Source: Bacteroides stercorirosoris (GTDB lineage: Bacteria > Bacteroidota > Bacteroidia > Bacteroidales > Bacteroidaceae). From it: DNA of 64,000 nt. A model generated the notes under the pieces. That model was given only the letters and a program-made list of their open reading frames with translations. It was not told the DNA's origin and did not search any database. Position 1 is the stretch's first letter. Every line of letters begins with the position of its first letter. The DNA lies in NCBI RefSeq assembly GCF_900142015.1, contig NZ_FQZN01000008.1:1-64000 (forward strand), written 5' to 3'. Of the stretch, positions 8,322 to 16,158 are shown piece after piece. Position numbers and translations under genes: made by a program.

Positions 8322-9032
8322 ATGAAAAAGAAATTAAAAGAGATTATCACATCCCCTACCACAACCAGACGGTTAGGAGATTTTATCTGCAATTTTACAG
8401 CAGTAGTGTTAGGCATCATTATCACTTTCATAGGCAGTGATATGATCCAAGAACACAATAAAAAGAAAGAGGTTACACAAGCTTTACAATTGGTGAAAAG
8501 CGAATTGCTCATCAACAAAGAAATAATAGAGGATATGAGGGAGTTAGAGATATTCAACAAACAAGGAGCACGCTATCTACTTCAATATAAGGACAGAATA
8601 AATGAGACATCCTCAGATTCTCTAAACTATTACAACTATTTTCTTTTCCAATCAAGAGACTTTCTTCCTCTTACCGACGCTATGGAAATGCTCAGTGCAT
8701 CTTCTCTAATGCAAAATATTGAAAGCAAAGAGCTTGTTGTTCAAATCATTCAGGCGTATGCCGTTATTAAAAATTCACATAAGTTTTATGAAGGCTTTTC
8801 CAAAACAAAAGAAAATATGACAGCCAAACTTACCGATCGACAAGATTTTCAGGAATTCTCTAATAAAGATAAGACGACGCTGAGGGAAACCTGGAATTTT
8901 GTTTTTAACCTTCCGGAAGGCCTTGCTGCCATACGGCAAATCTCCTATATACATGATGATCCGCGGCTTACGTACAACCATCACCTGGAATTAATTGACG
9001 AAACCATCAAAAGAATAGACAAGGAGTATTAG
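8322..9032 (+). CDS. Single-span membrane protein of unknown function (tandem paralog 2)
   Basis: 236 residues from the ATG at 8322, the start that aligns with the paralog upstream (LGDF at residue 18 against 17). An in-frame ATG at 8292 overlaps the upstream stop by 10 bp and is the alternative. Shared blocks are LGDF-x3-NF-x-AVVLGII-x-TF-x-GSD, ALQLVKSELL-x-N-x-E, DA-x-EML-x-AS-x-L-x-Q-x-I and LPEGL near the C-terminus. The membrane segment is at about residues 21-41. The conserved parts lie both at the span and in the cytosolic or periplasmic helical domain, so the two may form a hetero-oligomer. Function unknown. Confidence 0.75.
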   Translation: MKKKLKEIITSPTTTRRLGDFICNFTAVVLGIIITFIGSDMIQEHNKKKEVTQALQLVKSELLINKEIIEDMRELEIFNKQGARYLLQYKDRINETSSDSLNYYNYFLFQSRDFLPLTDAMEMLSASSLMQNIESKELVVQIIQAYAVIKNSHKFYEGFSKTKENMTAKLTDRQDFQEFSNKDKTTLRETWNFVFNLPEGLAAIRQISYIHDDPRLTYNHHLELIDETIKRIDKEY

Positions 9033-9214
9033 GTGACGTTAAAAAAACAAAGTGGCATAATGGGCATTCTATTTTTTCCAGTAGGAGATTCCTTTCCCAA
9101 TAGGAGAAAAATAATTTAGTATTGAGACAAATACTCATTTATATGTACCAAGTTACTTTTTAAGCATTACTAAGTTAACATACTTATCACATCCGGTAAA
9201 TGCTTATCAAAAAT

Positions 9215-9253
9215 AAAAAAGCCCGGCCTCCTTTTCGGAAACCGGGCTTTTTC
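9215..9253. terminator. Bidirectional terminator
   Basis: GCCCGG (9221-9226) pairs with CCGGGC (9242-9247), preceded by six A and followed by five T. It can stop both the tandem membrane-protein transcript (plus) and the rpsF-rpsR-rplI transcript (minus), whose last stop codon is 17 bp away. Confidence 0.85.
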
Positions 9254-9269
9254 TATATGAAGTATTCAA

Positions 9270-9719
9270 TTATGCTTCTTCAGCAACTACTTCGAAAGGA
9301 ATTTCTACAGAAACTTCCTTGTGCAGCTTAACGATAGCTTTGTACTCGCCAACTTCTTTCACAGCGTCTTTTACAACGATGATCTTACGGTCAACTTCAT
9401 GACCTAACTTAGCCAGCGCTTCTGCAATCTGGATGTTACCAACAGAACCGAAGATAGTACCGGTTGAGCTAACCTTAGTAGCGATCTTCAAAGATACACC
9501 TTCCAGTTTAGCAGCCAATGCTTCAGCATCTTTCTTGATTTTCTCCAGCTTGTGAGCACGTTGCTTCAAATCTTCAGCCAACATTTTCTTTGCCGAGGGA
9601 GAAGCAATCACAGCTTTACCTGTCGGGATGAGGTAGTTACGACCATAACCAGACTTAACGGTTACGATGTCGTTCTTATAACCCAAGTTTACAATGTCTT
9701 CTTTCAATATAATTTCCAT
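9270..9719 (-). CDS. rplI: 50S ribosomal protein bL9
   Basis: 149 residues, normal bL9 length. The N-terminal domain shows the family signature G-x2-[GN]-x4-V-x2-G-[FY]-x2-N[FY]L as LGYKNDIVTVKSGYGRNYL, followed by the long connecting helix (about residues 42-75) and the C-terminal RNA-binding domain with GTIFGSVGNIQIAEAL. It binds 23S rRNA near the L1 stalk. Last gene of rpsF-rpsR-rplI. Unusually for this genome the ATG is preceded by a repeated GGAGG (plus-strand 9725-9733) five bases upstream. Confidence 0.98.
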   Translation of the reverse strand: MEIILKEDIVNLGYKNDIVTVKSGYGRNYLIPTGKAVIASPSAKKMLAEDLKQRAHKLEKIKKDAEALAAKLEGVSLKIATKVSSTGTIFGSVGNIQIAEALAKLGHEVDRKIIVVKDAVKEVGEYKAIVKLHKEVSVEIPFEVVAEEA

Positions 9720-9724
9720 ACTTT

Positions 9725-9733
9725 CCTCCTCCT
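9725..9733 (-). promoter_or_regulatory. Strong Shine-Dalgarno sequence of rplI
   Basis: The minus strand reads AGGAGGAGG, then AAAGT, then the ATG at 9719. Nearly all other genes in the window lack such a site. Confidence 0.8.
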
Positions 9734-9734
9734 A

Positions 9735-10007
9735 TTATTTCATCATGTCAGTTACATAGGGCAATAAAGCCAAGTGACGGGCTCTCTTCACAGCTTGAGC
9801 TACACGACGTTGGAACTTCAAAGAAGTACCGGTGATGCGACGCGGAAGGATTTTACCTTGCTCATTCAAGAATTTCTTCAAGAATTCGGGATCCTTATAG
9901 TCGATGTACTTAATACCACTCTTTTTGAAACGGCAGTATTTTTTCTTCTTAACGTCCACTGACGGCGGAGTTAAATATCTGATTTCTGATTGAACTTGTT
10001 GTGCCAT
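9735..10007 (-). CDS. rpsR: 30S ribosomal protein bS18
   Basis: 90 residues with the bS18 core: a Lys-rich stretch ([13 protein letters not shown]), [22 protein letters not shown], then the [26 protein letters not shown] signature. It binds the platform of the small subunit as a pair with bS6. In Bacteroidetes ribosomes bS18, bS6 and bS21 help cover the anti-Shine-Dalgarno end of 16S rRNA. The gene lies 2 bp after rpsF, and its own Shine-Dalgarno sequence sits inside the last codons of rpsF. Confidence 0.98.
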   Translation of the reverse strand: MAQQVQSEIRYLTPPSVDVKKKKYCRFKKSGIKYIDYKDPEFLKKFLNEQGKILPRRITGTSLKFQRRVAQAVKRARHLALLPYVTDMMK

Positions 10008-10009
10008 GA

Positions 10010-10354
10010 TTAATCCTCCTTTTTAGTTGATTTAACACTTCTTCTCTTCGCAGCGTATTCAGCAGCGTACTTGTCTTGCTTGAAAGTCAAGAAACGGATA
10101 ACGCGCTCATCACGACGGAAGTTAAGCTCTAACTTCTCAATTACAGTCGGTTCTGCATTGAACTCAATCAGCTGATAGAAACCTGTTGACTTCTTCTGGA
10201 TAGGATAAGCCAGTTTTTTCAGTCCCCAGTTCTCTTCATTTACAATCTCAGCACCTTCAGCAGTAAGGATGCCTTTGAATTTTTCTACCGCTTCCTTCAT
10301 CTGAACATCAGACAAAACGGGAGTTAAAATGAAAACGGTTTCGTATTGATTCAT
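10010..10354 (-). CDS. rpsF: 30S ribosomal protein bS6
   Basis: 114 residues. The N-terminus [15 protein letters not shown] is the typical first strand of bS6, with the conserved [18 protein letters not shown] block near residues 45-60 and [10 protein letters not shown] near 85-94. It pairs with bS18 on the 30S platform. First gene of the ribosomal operon. Its own start has no Shine-Dalgarno sequence, unlike the two downstream genes. A perfect TTTG-N19-TAnnTTTG promoter lies upstream. Confidence 0.98.
   Translation of the reverse strand: MNQYETVFILTPVLSDVQMKEAVEKFKGILTAEGAEIVNEENWGLKKLAYPIQKKSTGFYQLIEFNAEPTVIEKLELNFRRDERVIRFLTFKQDKYAAEYAAKRRSVKSTKKED
10015..10020 (-). promoter_or_regulatory. 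Strong Shine-Dalgarno sequence of rpsR
   Basis: AGGAGG on the minus strand, seven bases before the rpsR ATG. It is formed by the last Lys-Glu-Asp codons and is followed directly by the rpsF stop, so the two genes may be translationally coupled. Confidence 0.8.
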
Positions 10355-10400
10355 ACTTGTTTAATTAATGAATTAATAATTCGTTTAAAAATTTGCGGTG

Positions 10401-10431
10401 CAAAGGTAGGAATTTTATTTTGTTCCACAAA
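10401..10431 (-). promoter_or_regulatory. Consensus Bacteroides promoter of rpsF-rpsR-rplI
   Basis: On the minus strand TTTG (10431-10428) is separated by exactly 19 bases from TACCTTTG (10408-10401). This is the full Bacteroides primary sigma consensus and the best promoter in the window. Transcription should begin near 10394. Confidence 0.85.
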
Positions 10432-10481
10432 CATTTAATGTTTTTTTGTGTCCGAAGATAGGATTTATCACAGAAGTGACT

Positions 10482-10496
10482 TAACTTTGCAAAGTT
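10482..10496 (+). promoter_or_regulatory. marR promoter with 14-bp palindromic operator
   Basis: TAACTTTG at 10482-10489 is a -7 element. AACTTTGCAAAGTT at 10483-10496 is a perfect 14-bp palindrome lying directly over it, so a bound dimer would block the polymerase. This is the expected layout of MarR-type autorepression. Confidence 0.6.
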
Positions 10497-10513
10497 GTTT
10501 AAACAATAATTTC

Positions 10514-10960
10514 ATGATAGAGCAATTTAACTTTGACATCCGGCTGATTTTCGCCATACTGAATGGTAAAGTTTCCGCCGCCATCAACCGAAAACTGTCC
10601 CGTAACTTCCGCCAGAACGGTTTGGAGATTACTCCGGAACAGTGGACTGTACTCATCTTTTTGTGGGAAAAAGACGGAGTGACACAACAAGAGTTGTGCA
10701 ATGCAACTTTTAAAGACAAACCCAGCATGACGCGCCTCATCGACAATATGGAACGCCAGCATCTGGTTGTCCGCATCTCTGACAAGAAAGACCGACGCAC
10801 CAACCTCATCCATCTCACCAAAGACGGGAAAGAATTGGAAGAGCGTGCACGGGTCATTGCCAACCAGACCTTGAAGGAGGCGTTGCATGGCATCACAGTA
10901 GAAGAGCTGAGAATTAGCCAGGAAGTATTGAGAAAGATATTTTTCAATACGAAAGACTAA
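10514..10960 (+). CDS. MarR family transcriptional regulator
   Basis: A 148-residue winged-helix regulator. The DNA-binding part runs from LEITPEQWTVLIFLWEKDG through TQQELCNATFKDKPSMTRLIDNMERQHLV to the wing ISDKKDRRTNLIHLT, all standard MarR features, with dimerisation helices at both ends. The ATG at 10514 is preferred over an in-frame ATG at 10448 because the -7 element and its expected transcript start (about 10496) lie after the latter. It diverges from the ribosomal operon. No neighbouring efflux or enzyme gene points to its ligand. A 14-bp palindrome over its promoter suggests autoregulation. Confidence 0.88.
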   Translation: MIEQFNFDIRLIFAILNGKVSAAINRKLSRNFRQNGLEITPEQWTVLIFLWEKDGVTQQELCNATFKDKPSMTRLIDNMERQHLVVRISDKKDRRTNLIHLTKDGKELEERARVIANQTLKEALHGITVEELRISQEVLRKIFFNTKD

Positions 10961-10965
10961 AAATA

Positions 10966-11056
10966 AATGAAGAATAAGGAATGGAGAATGAAGAGATTCA
11001 GGCAAAAGATGTGATATTCAGCCTTATTTTTCATCCTTCATTCTTCATTCTTCATT
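10966..11056. repeat. Inverted repeat built from 7-bp units
   Basis: Left side: AATGAAG, AATAAGG, AATGGAG, AATGAAG in direct succession at 10966-10993. Right side: CTTCATT three times at 11036-11056, preceded by a degenerate copy. The right units are the reverse complement of the left, so the transcript after marR could fold into a long AU-rich hairpin. It starts 6 bp after the marR stop codon. Confidence 0.75.
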
Positions 11057-11150
11057 AAAATATGGTTTTTTTGCAAAAATAATTTCGCTTGTTAAAGAAT
11101 TATGCTTTTCTTTGTGACAAGAATATAATAATCTATTAAAATACACACAC

Positions 11151-11327
11151 ATGAAAGGTTTATTAAAAAATCTGGGCTTGATATTAGTCCTGGTAGGAGC
11201 TGTAATCTTGGTTGCATGTTCCTTTACCGGTAATGTAAACAACAACACCATTTTGGGAACATCAGCTGTTCTTATGGTATTGGGGTTGATTTCATACATT
11301 GTCATCAATAAGAGATTGGCTGACTGA
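11151..11327 (+). CDS. Small two-span membrane protein of unknown function
   Basis: A 58-residue protein starting at the ATG at 11151 and ending with TGA at 11325. It has two hydrophobic segments (about residues 8-24 and 34-52) joined by a short polar loop with an Asn run (NVNNN), and ends in a basic tail (NKRLAD). The first segment ends VACSFTG, which could also be read as a lipobox, but the second segment argues for an integral membrane protein. A strong terminator follows 17 bp later, which supports a real gene. No function can be assigned. Confidence 0.7.
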   Translation: MKGLLKNLGLILVLVGAVILVACSFTGNVNNNTILGTSAVLMVLGLISYIVINKRLAD

Positions 11328-11343
11328 TATCGGAAAAAAGAAT

Positions 11344-11380
11344 AAAAAAGGCGGTTGCTATTTTAGCAACCGCCTTTTTT
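11344..11380. terminator. Strong bidirectional terminator
   Basis: GGCGGTTGCTA (11350-11360) and TAGCAACCGCC (11364-11374) form an 11-bp perfect stem with a three-base loop, with six A before and six T after. It ends the small membrane-protein gene and can also act for rprX-rprY from the other side. Confidence 0.9.
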
Positions 11381-11391
11381 ATTCTTTTTCG

Positions 11392-11476
11392 GTTGACAAG
11401 GGATTCAGTTTACAAGAAACAAGGAGGGATAGTCTTACAAATCCTTGTCCCCTCGTCAACTAAATACCTTGTCAAC
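11392..11476. repeat. 10-bp inverted repeat downstream of rprY
   Basis: GTTGACAAGG at 11392-11401 and CCTTGTCAAC at 11467-11476 are perfect inverted copies 65 bp apart. Further partial copies (ACAAGG, ATCCTTGTC) lie between them. Role unknown. Its right arm is 12 bp beyond the rprY stop codon. Confidence 0.6.
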
Positions 11477-11487
11477 TCTCAATTTCC

Positions 11488-12189
11488 TTAAGATTCCGGT
11501 TCCGGTGTAATCAGTTTATACCCCTTTCCGTGAATATTGATGATTTCAATAGAAGGATCTTCTTTCAGATGCTTACGCAATTTTGTGATATACACATCCA
11601 TGCTACGGGCATTGAAGTAGTTATCATCAATCCAGATAGTCTTCAGCGCAAAGTCACGTTGCAGGATTTCGTTGGCGTGGGCGCAAAGCAGTCCCAACAG
11701 TTCCGACTCTTTGGTAGTCAGCTTCGTCTGCTTGTCAGGAGTCGAAAGAATCTGTTTCTGTGTATCGAAAGTGAACATACCAATCTTATAGATATTGCTT
11801 TCTTTGTTCTTCTTTCCACGCACGCGTCTCAGGATAGCTTCAATTCTGAAGGTCAGCTCTTCCATACTGAACGGCTTGGTGATATAATCATCCGCACCAA
11901 TCTTAAAGCCTTCCAGAATATCTTCTTTCAGTGTCTTTGCAGTCAGGAAGATGATAGGTATTTCGGCATTTGCCGCACGCACCTCCTGAGCCAATGTGAA
12001 ACCGTCTTTCTTCGGCATCATCACGTCAAATACACACAAGTCATATTTATTCTTCAGAAAAGCTTTGTATCCAGCTTCACCATCGGGATATAACTCGGCG
12101 GAATAACCTTTCGCCTGTAAATATTCTCTTAAAAGCATGCCAAGATTTTCATCATCTTCGCACAATAAAATACGCAGTTTCTCGTCCAT
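11488..12189 (-). CDS. rprY: OmpR-type response regulator RprY
   Basis: 233 residues from the ATG at 12189 (MDEKLRILLCEDD). The receiver domain has the acidic pair ED at 11-12, the phosphorylated Asp55 in VFDVMMPKKDG and the conserved TAK and KPF motifs. The C-terminal winged helix (about residues 130-230) ends with the standard ARSMDVYITKLRKHLKEDP and INIHGKGYKL. Partner of the adjacent kinase: four bases separate the genes. The pair corresponds to RprX/RprY of Bacteroides fragilis. A longer in-frame reading to 12237 runs into rprX and lacks receiver-like sequence, so the shorter start is used. Confidence 0.92.
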   Translation of the reverse strand: MDEKLRILLCEDDENLGMLLREYLQAKGYSAELYPDGEAGYKAFLKNKYDLCVFDVMMPKKDGFTLAQEVRAANAEIPIIFLTAKTLKEDILEGFKIGADDYITKPFSMEELTFRIEAILRRVRGKKNKESNIYKIGMFTFDTQKQILSTPDKQTKLTTKESELLGLLCAHANEILQRDFALKTIWIDDNYFNARSMDVYITKLRKHLKEDPSIEIINIHGKGYKLITPEPES

Positions 12190-12193
12190 ATCA

Positions 12194-13732
12194 TTAATTT
12201 TTAAGTAAAGGTAATGCAATAATAAATTTAGTTCCAACGTTCAGTTCGCTCTCTGCCCGAATGGTTCCCTTGTGATCCGTAATGATTTTCTTCACATAGG
12301 AAAGCCCCAGTCCGAAGCCTTTCACGTCGTGCAGATTACCTGTATGCACGCGATAGAACTTTTCAAATATCTTTTTTAAATTCTCTTTTTTAATACCTAT
12401 ACCGTTATCCTGGATAGAAATCATCAGCTTGCCCGGTTCGTTCCAGGTCTTCACTTTCAATTCCAGATCCTCATCCGGTCTCTTATACTTCACCGCATTA
12501 TCCATCAGATTAAAAATCACATTCGTAAGATGCATTTCATCTGCAAAGACAATCGGGTCTGTTGCGTTCAGTTCCGACTCTATATTACCGTTATAACGCT
12601 CCACCTTCAAGGCAAATGTGTTGATAACTCCCGTAATCAGTTCGTTGGCATCCAGTTCCTTCATCTTCAAGGTAGCCCGCTGCTTGTCGAACATCGACAT
12701 CTGGAGCACCTTCTCCACCTGAAACCTCAACCGCTTCGTTTCATCATTAATCACCGTCGATATATGCTGGAACATGGCAGGTGACTTACCCACTGCGGGG
12801 TCTTTCAACATCTGCGCAGCCAGCGAGATTGTCGATATCGGTGTCTTGAACTCGTGTGTCATGTTGTTGATAAAGTCATTCTTCATTTCCGTCAGTTTCT
12901 TTTGGCGGAACACGATGTAAATCGTGAATATAAATGTTATCAACAGCACAAAGGTGAATATCATCGACGGTATCATAAAACTGACCGAATCGAAAATATA
13001 ATCCCTTTTACCCGGGAAGTGTATCTTCACCATGCTCATACGGGCAGGCGGATCGTTCAGAAACAAAGGCTGAGAATAAGAGTTCTCACTTCCTTCATCA
13101 ACATAATCCGAACAACGGTACACCTCACGTCCGTCACGATCTATCACCTTAAAGTGATACTTCAGATCGATACCGTTATCTACCAGGCCCGACTTTAAGT
13201 TCTGGTCCAGATTCTTGAAATTGACACGTTCTTCAACCGGCCTGTTGCTTGCCTTATACACCATTTGCAAGGCTACTTCATCCAGCAAGGCACGTTGGTA
13301 TAAATAACGGTTCCTGACCAAATCCGCCATCGAACGGGCTGTCTGAGGTATCGTTTTGGCACCATGCTTACGCGAAATCATAGCGCGTGGCAACTCTGTC
13401 TGAGTACTGGTTATCGTCCGCAGTTCCATCACCGGATACTTGGAACCATCCGGCGATGTCGCTGTAAATTGTTCAATCTGCACCACGGACTTGCCTTGTT
13501 CCCAAGCTCTCTTTTCCGCTTCAGAGATGTCCTCCTTCAACCAACGGGCAACTTCCTCGGACTCCACTTCTTTGGAAGCAGCCATCAGTCCGCGCTTGAC
13601 GCCTTCATCAAATTGCTCGTTACGCATCTTTACCATCTCTTCTATGTAGCTGATTTGCAGATACAACAGACTGAGGAAAGATAGCCCCATAACGACGCCT
13701 AATATCCATATAGTTGACTTTTTCATAGTCAC
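12194..13732 (-). CDS. rprX: Sensor histidine kinase RprX
   Basis: 512-residue membrane sensor kinase. The first membrane segment is at about residues 8-28, a periplasmic sensor domain spans about 30-255, and the second segment is near 256-280 (SMIFTFVLLITFIFTIYIVF). The dimerisation/phosphoacceptor helix has His293 in NNMTHEFKTPIS. The ATPase domain has NLMDNAVKY (N box), DNGIGIKKENLKKIFEKFYR (G1) and GFGLGLSYVKKI (G2). It phosphorylates RprY. It is first in the rprX-rprY operon, with a candidate promoter and repeated GTTAA motifs upstream. Confidence 0.92.
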   Translation of the reverse strand: MTMKKSTIWILGVVMGLSFLSLLYLQISYIEEMVKMRNEQFDEGVKRGLMAASKEVESEEVARWLKEDISEAEKRAWEQGKSVVQIEQFTATSPDGSKYPVMELRTITSTQTELPRAMISRKHGAKTIPQTARSMADLVRNRYLYQRALLDEVALQMVYKASNRPVEERVNFKNLDQNLKSGLVDNGIDLKYHFKVIDRDGREVYRCSDYVDEGSENSYSQPLFLNDPPARMSMVKIHFPGKRDYIFDSVSFMIPSMIFTFVLLITFIFTIYIVFRQKKLTEMKNDFINNMTHEFKTPISTISLAAQMLKDPAVGKSPAMFQHISTVINDETKRLRFQVEKVLQMSMFDKQRATLKMKELDANELITGVINTFALKVERYNGNIESELNATDPIVFADEMHLTNVIFNLMDNAVKYKRPDEDLELKVKTWNEPGKLMISIQDNGIGIKKENLKKIFEKFYRVHTGNLHDVKGFGLGLSYVKKIITDHKGTIRAESELNVGTKFIIALPLLKN

Positions 13733-13736
13733 AAAA

Positions 13737-13872
13737 TTAACACTCCCTAATTAACACTCCTAACAAATTAACCTGATTTAACCGCGAGTTCTCGTAAATT
13801 AACCGAAAGGCATTTTTTAAGTTGCATTACGAGCATTATAACAAATAGAAGTGTTTTTGGTTTGCAAATTTA
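13737..13872 (-). promoter_or_regulatory. rprX promoter region with five GTTAA motifs
   Basis: A minus-strand -7 element TAAATTTG lies at 13872-13865. Between it and the start codon the minus strand carries five copies of GTTAA followed by A or T (plus-strand TTAAC with TTAA at 13737, 13751, 13768, 13778, 13799). Steps of 10 to 21 bp resemble clustered half-sites of an OmpR-type regulator. Autoregulation by RprY is an inference. Confidence 0.45.
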
Positions 13873-13926
13873 ATAAAAAATTAATCATTCACATTCACAT
13901 TTCCGTATGTTCTTAATCAGTGTTAA

Positions 13927-13968
13927 TAAAAAAGCCATTACCCCTCGTTCTGAGGGAGTAACGGCTTT
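13927..13968 (-). terminator. Terminator of the EF-G-like gene
   Basis: On the minus strand AAAGCCGTTACTCCCTC pairs (one G-T) with GAGGGGTAATGGCTTT, followed by a T tract. It lies about 35 bp after the stop codon at 14002. Confidence 0.85.
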
Positions 13969-14001
13969 AACAAATTATAAAAACAGACGAAGTGAAGTCT
14001 T

Positions 14002-16158
14002 TTATTCTTCGGCTTGCTTAGCTTCAAACTCCTTAACGAGCTTGTCTTGTACGTCACTTGGAACAAGCTCATAGCTGGCAAACTTCATGATAAATGAAGC
14101 ACGTCCTCCTGTCAAAGAGCTCAATGCTGTAGAGTAGGATGACATTTCTTTCAAAGGTACTTTAGCACTCAGTTTTTCATAACCGGCTTCACTGCTCATA
14201 CCCATAATCATGGCACGGCGTCCCTGCAAGTCACCCATCACATCACCCATTCTATCAGACGGAACAAATACTTCCACGTCATAGATAGGTTCAAGAATCT
14301 TCGGACCTGCATTCTTGAATGCTTCACTGAACGCATTACGTCCTGCCAGCATGAAAGAGATTTCATTGGAATCTACCGGGTGCATCTTACCGTCATACAC
14401 AATCACACGCACGTCACGGGCATACGAACCGGTCAACGGTCCTTGTTCCATACGTGACATGATACCCTTCAGGATAGCAGGCATAAAGCGTGCATCAATA
14501 GAACCACCTACGATACTATTAATGAATACCAGCTTACCGCCCCATTCCAATGGGATTTCTTCGGTACCTTTCACGTTAATCTTAAATTCCTGACCACCGA
14601 ATTTATAAGTATCGGGCACGGGCATACCTTCGTAATAGGGCTCAACAATCAGATGTACTTCACCAAACTGGCCTGCACCACCCGACTGTTTCTTATGACG
14701 ATAATCCGCGCGAGACGCTTTCGTAATCGTTTCGCGATATGGAATTCTCGGCTCCTCAAACTTGATTTGCAATTTCTCATTGTTTTCCAGACGCCATTTC
14801 AACGTACGCAGGTGGAATTCACCTTGTCCATGAACGATAGTCTGGCGCAATTCCTTAGACTGTTCTATCACCCAAGTCGGATCTTCCTCACGCATACGGT
14901 TAAGAATCGCCATCATCTTCTCCGTATCAGACTCATTTACGGGCTTGATGGCACGAGAATACTTGGAGTTCGGATATTTTATAAAGTTGAAGCGATTTTC
15001 AGTCCCCTTGCCATTCAGCGTATTGCCGGTATGCACGTCTTTCAACTTCACGGTACAGCCGATATCACCGGCCACCATTTCTTCCACTTTGATACGGTTG
15101 GCACCCGCACAAGCATATATCTGGGCGATACGTTCTTTCGAACCACGATCAGCATTCGTAAAGTCCTCGCCTTCATGCACCTTACCGCTCATTACCTTGA
15201 AGTACTGCACGTCACCGATGTGTGGTTCGACAGCCGTCTTAAAGAAGTAAAGAGAAGTAGGACCATTCGGATCCGGCTTCACAACTTCACCGCGGGTGTT
15301 ATGCACCGGAGGCATTTCGTCCACAAACGGAACCACATTGCCCAGGAATTCCATCAGACGGCGCACACCCATATCTTTACCTGCGCACACGCAGAATACG
15401 GGGAACATGCCACGTGAAGCCAAACCTTTGCGGATACCTTCGCGCATTTCATCTTCCGACAATGATTCCTGTTCAAAGAATTTCTCCATCAGACTTTCGT
15501 CATGTTCGGCAGCAGCTTCCACCAGTGCTTTATGCAGTTCGGTTGCTTTTTCCATTTCCTCTGCGGGAACGTCTTCGATAGTGGGCGCACCACCTTCGGG
15601 TCCCCACGAATATTTTTTCATCAGAAGTACATCAATCAACGAATTGAAGTTCGGTCCGGTAGCCAACGGATATTGCACGGGCACTACCTTCGAACCATAA
15701 GCTGACTTCAACTGCTCCAACACCATATCATAATCACACTTTTCATGGTCAAGCTGGTTCACCAGGAAGATTACCGGTTTGCCCAGTTTCTCTGTATAAC
15801 GGAAATGGTTTTGGGTACCTACTTCCGGACCATATTGTCCATTCAGAAGCAGTATCGCAGTATCAGTAACATTCAACGCTGTCATGGCGGCTCCAACAAA
15901 GTCATCACTACCCGGGCAGTCTATGATATTCAGTTTCTTACCGTTCCACTCCACATGGAAAACGGTGGAAAACACAGAATAGCCATATTCTTGCTCCACC
16001 GGGAAGTAATCGCTGACTGTATTCTTGGCAGTAATTCTGCCGCGACGTTTTATAATACCACTCTCATAGAGCAGCGCTTCTGTGAGAGTGGTTTTACCCG
16101 AGCCGTCATTGCCAAGCAGGGCAATGTTCTTAATTTCATTCGTCTGATATACTTTCAT
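14002..16158 (-). CDS. EF-G2-type elongation factor lacking the GTPase histidine
   Basis: 718 residues with the five-domain EF-G layout: G domain 1-280, then domains II-V, ending with GGRASFIMKFASYELVPSDVQDKL. The nucleotide motifs depart from canonical EF-G. P-loop is GNDGSGKTT (16-24). G3 is DCPGSDDF (80-87), where Ser84 replaces the His of DTPGHVDF needed for hydrolysis. Switch I is unlike the usual RGITI. G4 is NQLD (134-137) instead of NKMD. This fits the EF-G2 paralog described in B. thetaiotaomicron, which supports translation without GTP hydrolysis during carbon limitation. It stands alone with its own terminator. A ribosome-protection protein is less likely because of the G3 change. 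Confidence 0.88.
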   Translation of the reverse strand: MKVYQTNEIKNIALLGNDGSGKTTLTEALLYESGIIKRRGRITAKNTVSDYFPVEQEYGYSVFSTVFHVEWNGKKLNIIDCPGSDDFVGAAMTALNVTDTAILLLNGQYGPEVGTQNHFRYTEKLGKPVIFLVNQLDHEKCDYDMVLEQLKSAYGSKVVPVQYPLATGPNFNSLIDVLLMKKYSWGPEGGAPTIEDVPAEEMEKATELHKALVEAAAEHDESLMEKFFEQESLSEDEMREGIRKGLASRGMFPVFCVCAGKDMGVRRLMEFLGNVVPFVDEMPPVHNTRGEVVKPDPNGPTSLYFFKTAVEPHIGDVQYFKVMSGKVHEGEDFTNADRGSKERIAQIYACAGANRIKVEEMVAGDIGCTVKLKDVHTGNTLNGKGTENRFNFIKYPNSKYSRAIKPVNESDTEKMMAILNRMREEDPTWVIEQSKELRQTIVHGQGEFHLRTLKWRLENNEKLQIKFEEPRIPYRETITKASRADYRHKKQSGGAGQFGEVHLIVEPYYEGMPVPDTYKFGGQEFKINVKGTEEIPLEWGGKLVFINSIVGGSIDARFMPAILKGIMSRMEQGPLTGSYARDVRVIVYDGKMHPVDSNEISFMLAGRNAFSEAFKNAGPKILEPIYDVEVFVPSDRMGDVMGDLQGRRAMIMGMSSEAGYEKLSAKVPLKEMSSYSTALSSLTGGRASFIMKFASYELVPSDVQDKLVKEFEAKQAEE

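Noticed and set aside
9128..9193. Possible further 22-bp array near 9128, 9150, 9172
   Set aside because: AAGTTA recurs once at a 22-bp step, but three units are too degenerate to separate from chance.
14002..16158. Ribosome-protection protein (TetQ-like) or ordinary EF-G
   Set aside because: The altered G3 and G4 motifs and the full EF-G layout fit the EF-G2 paralog better.
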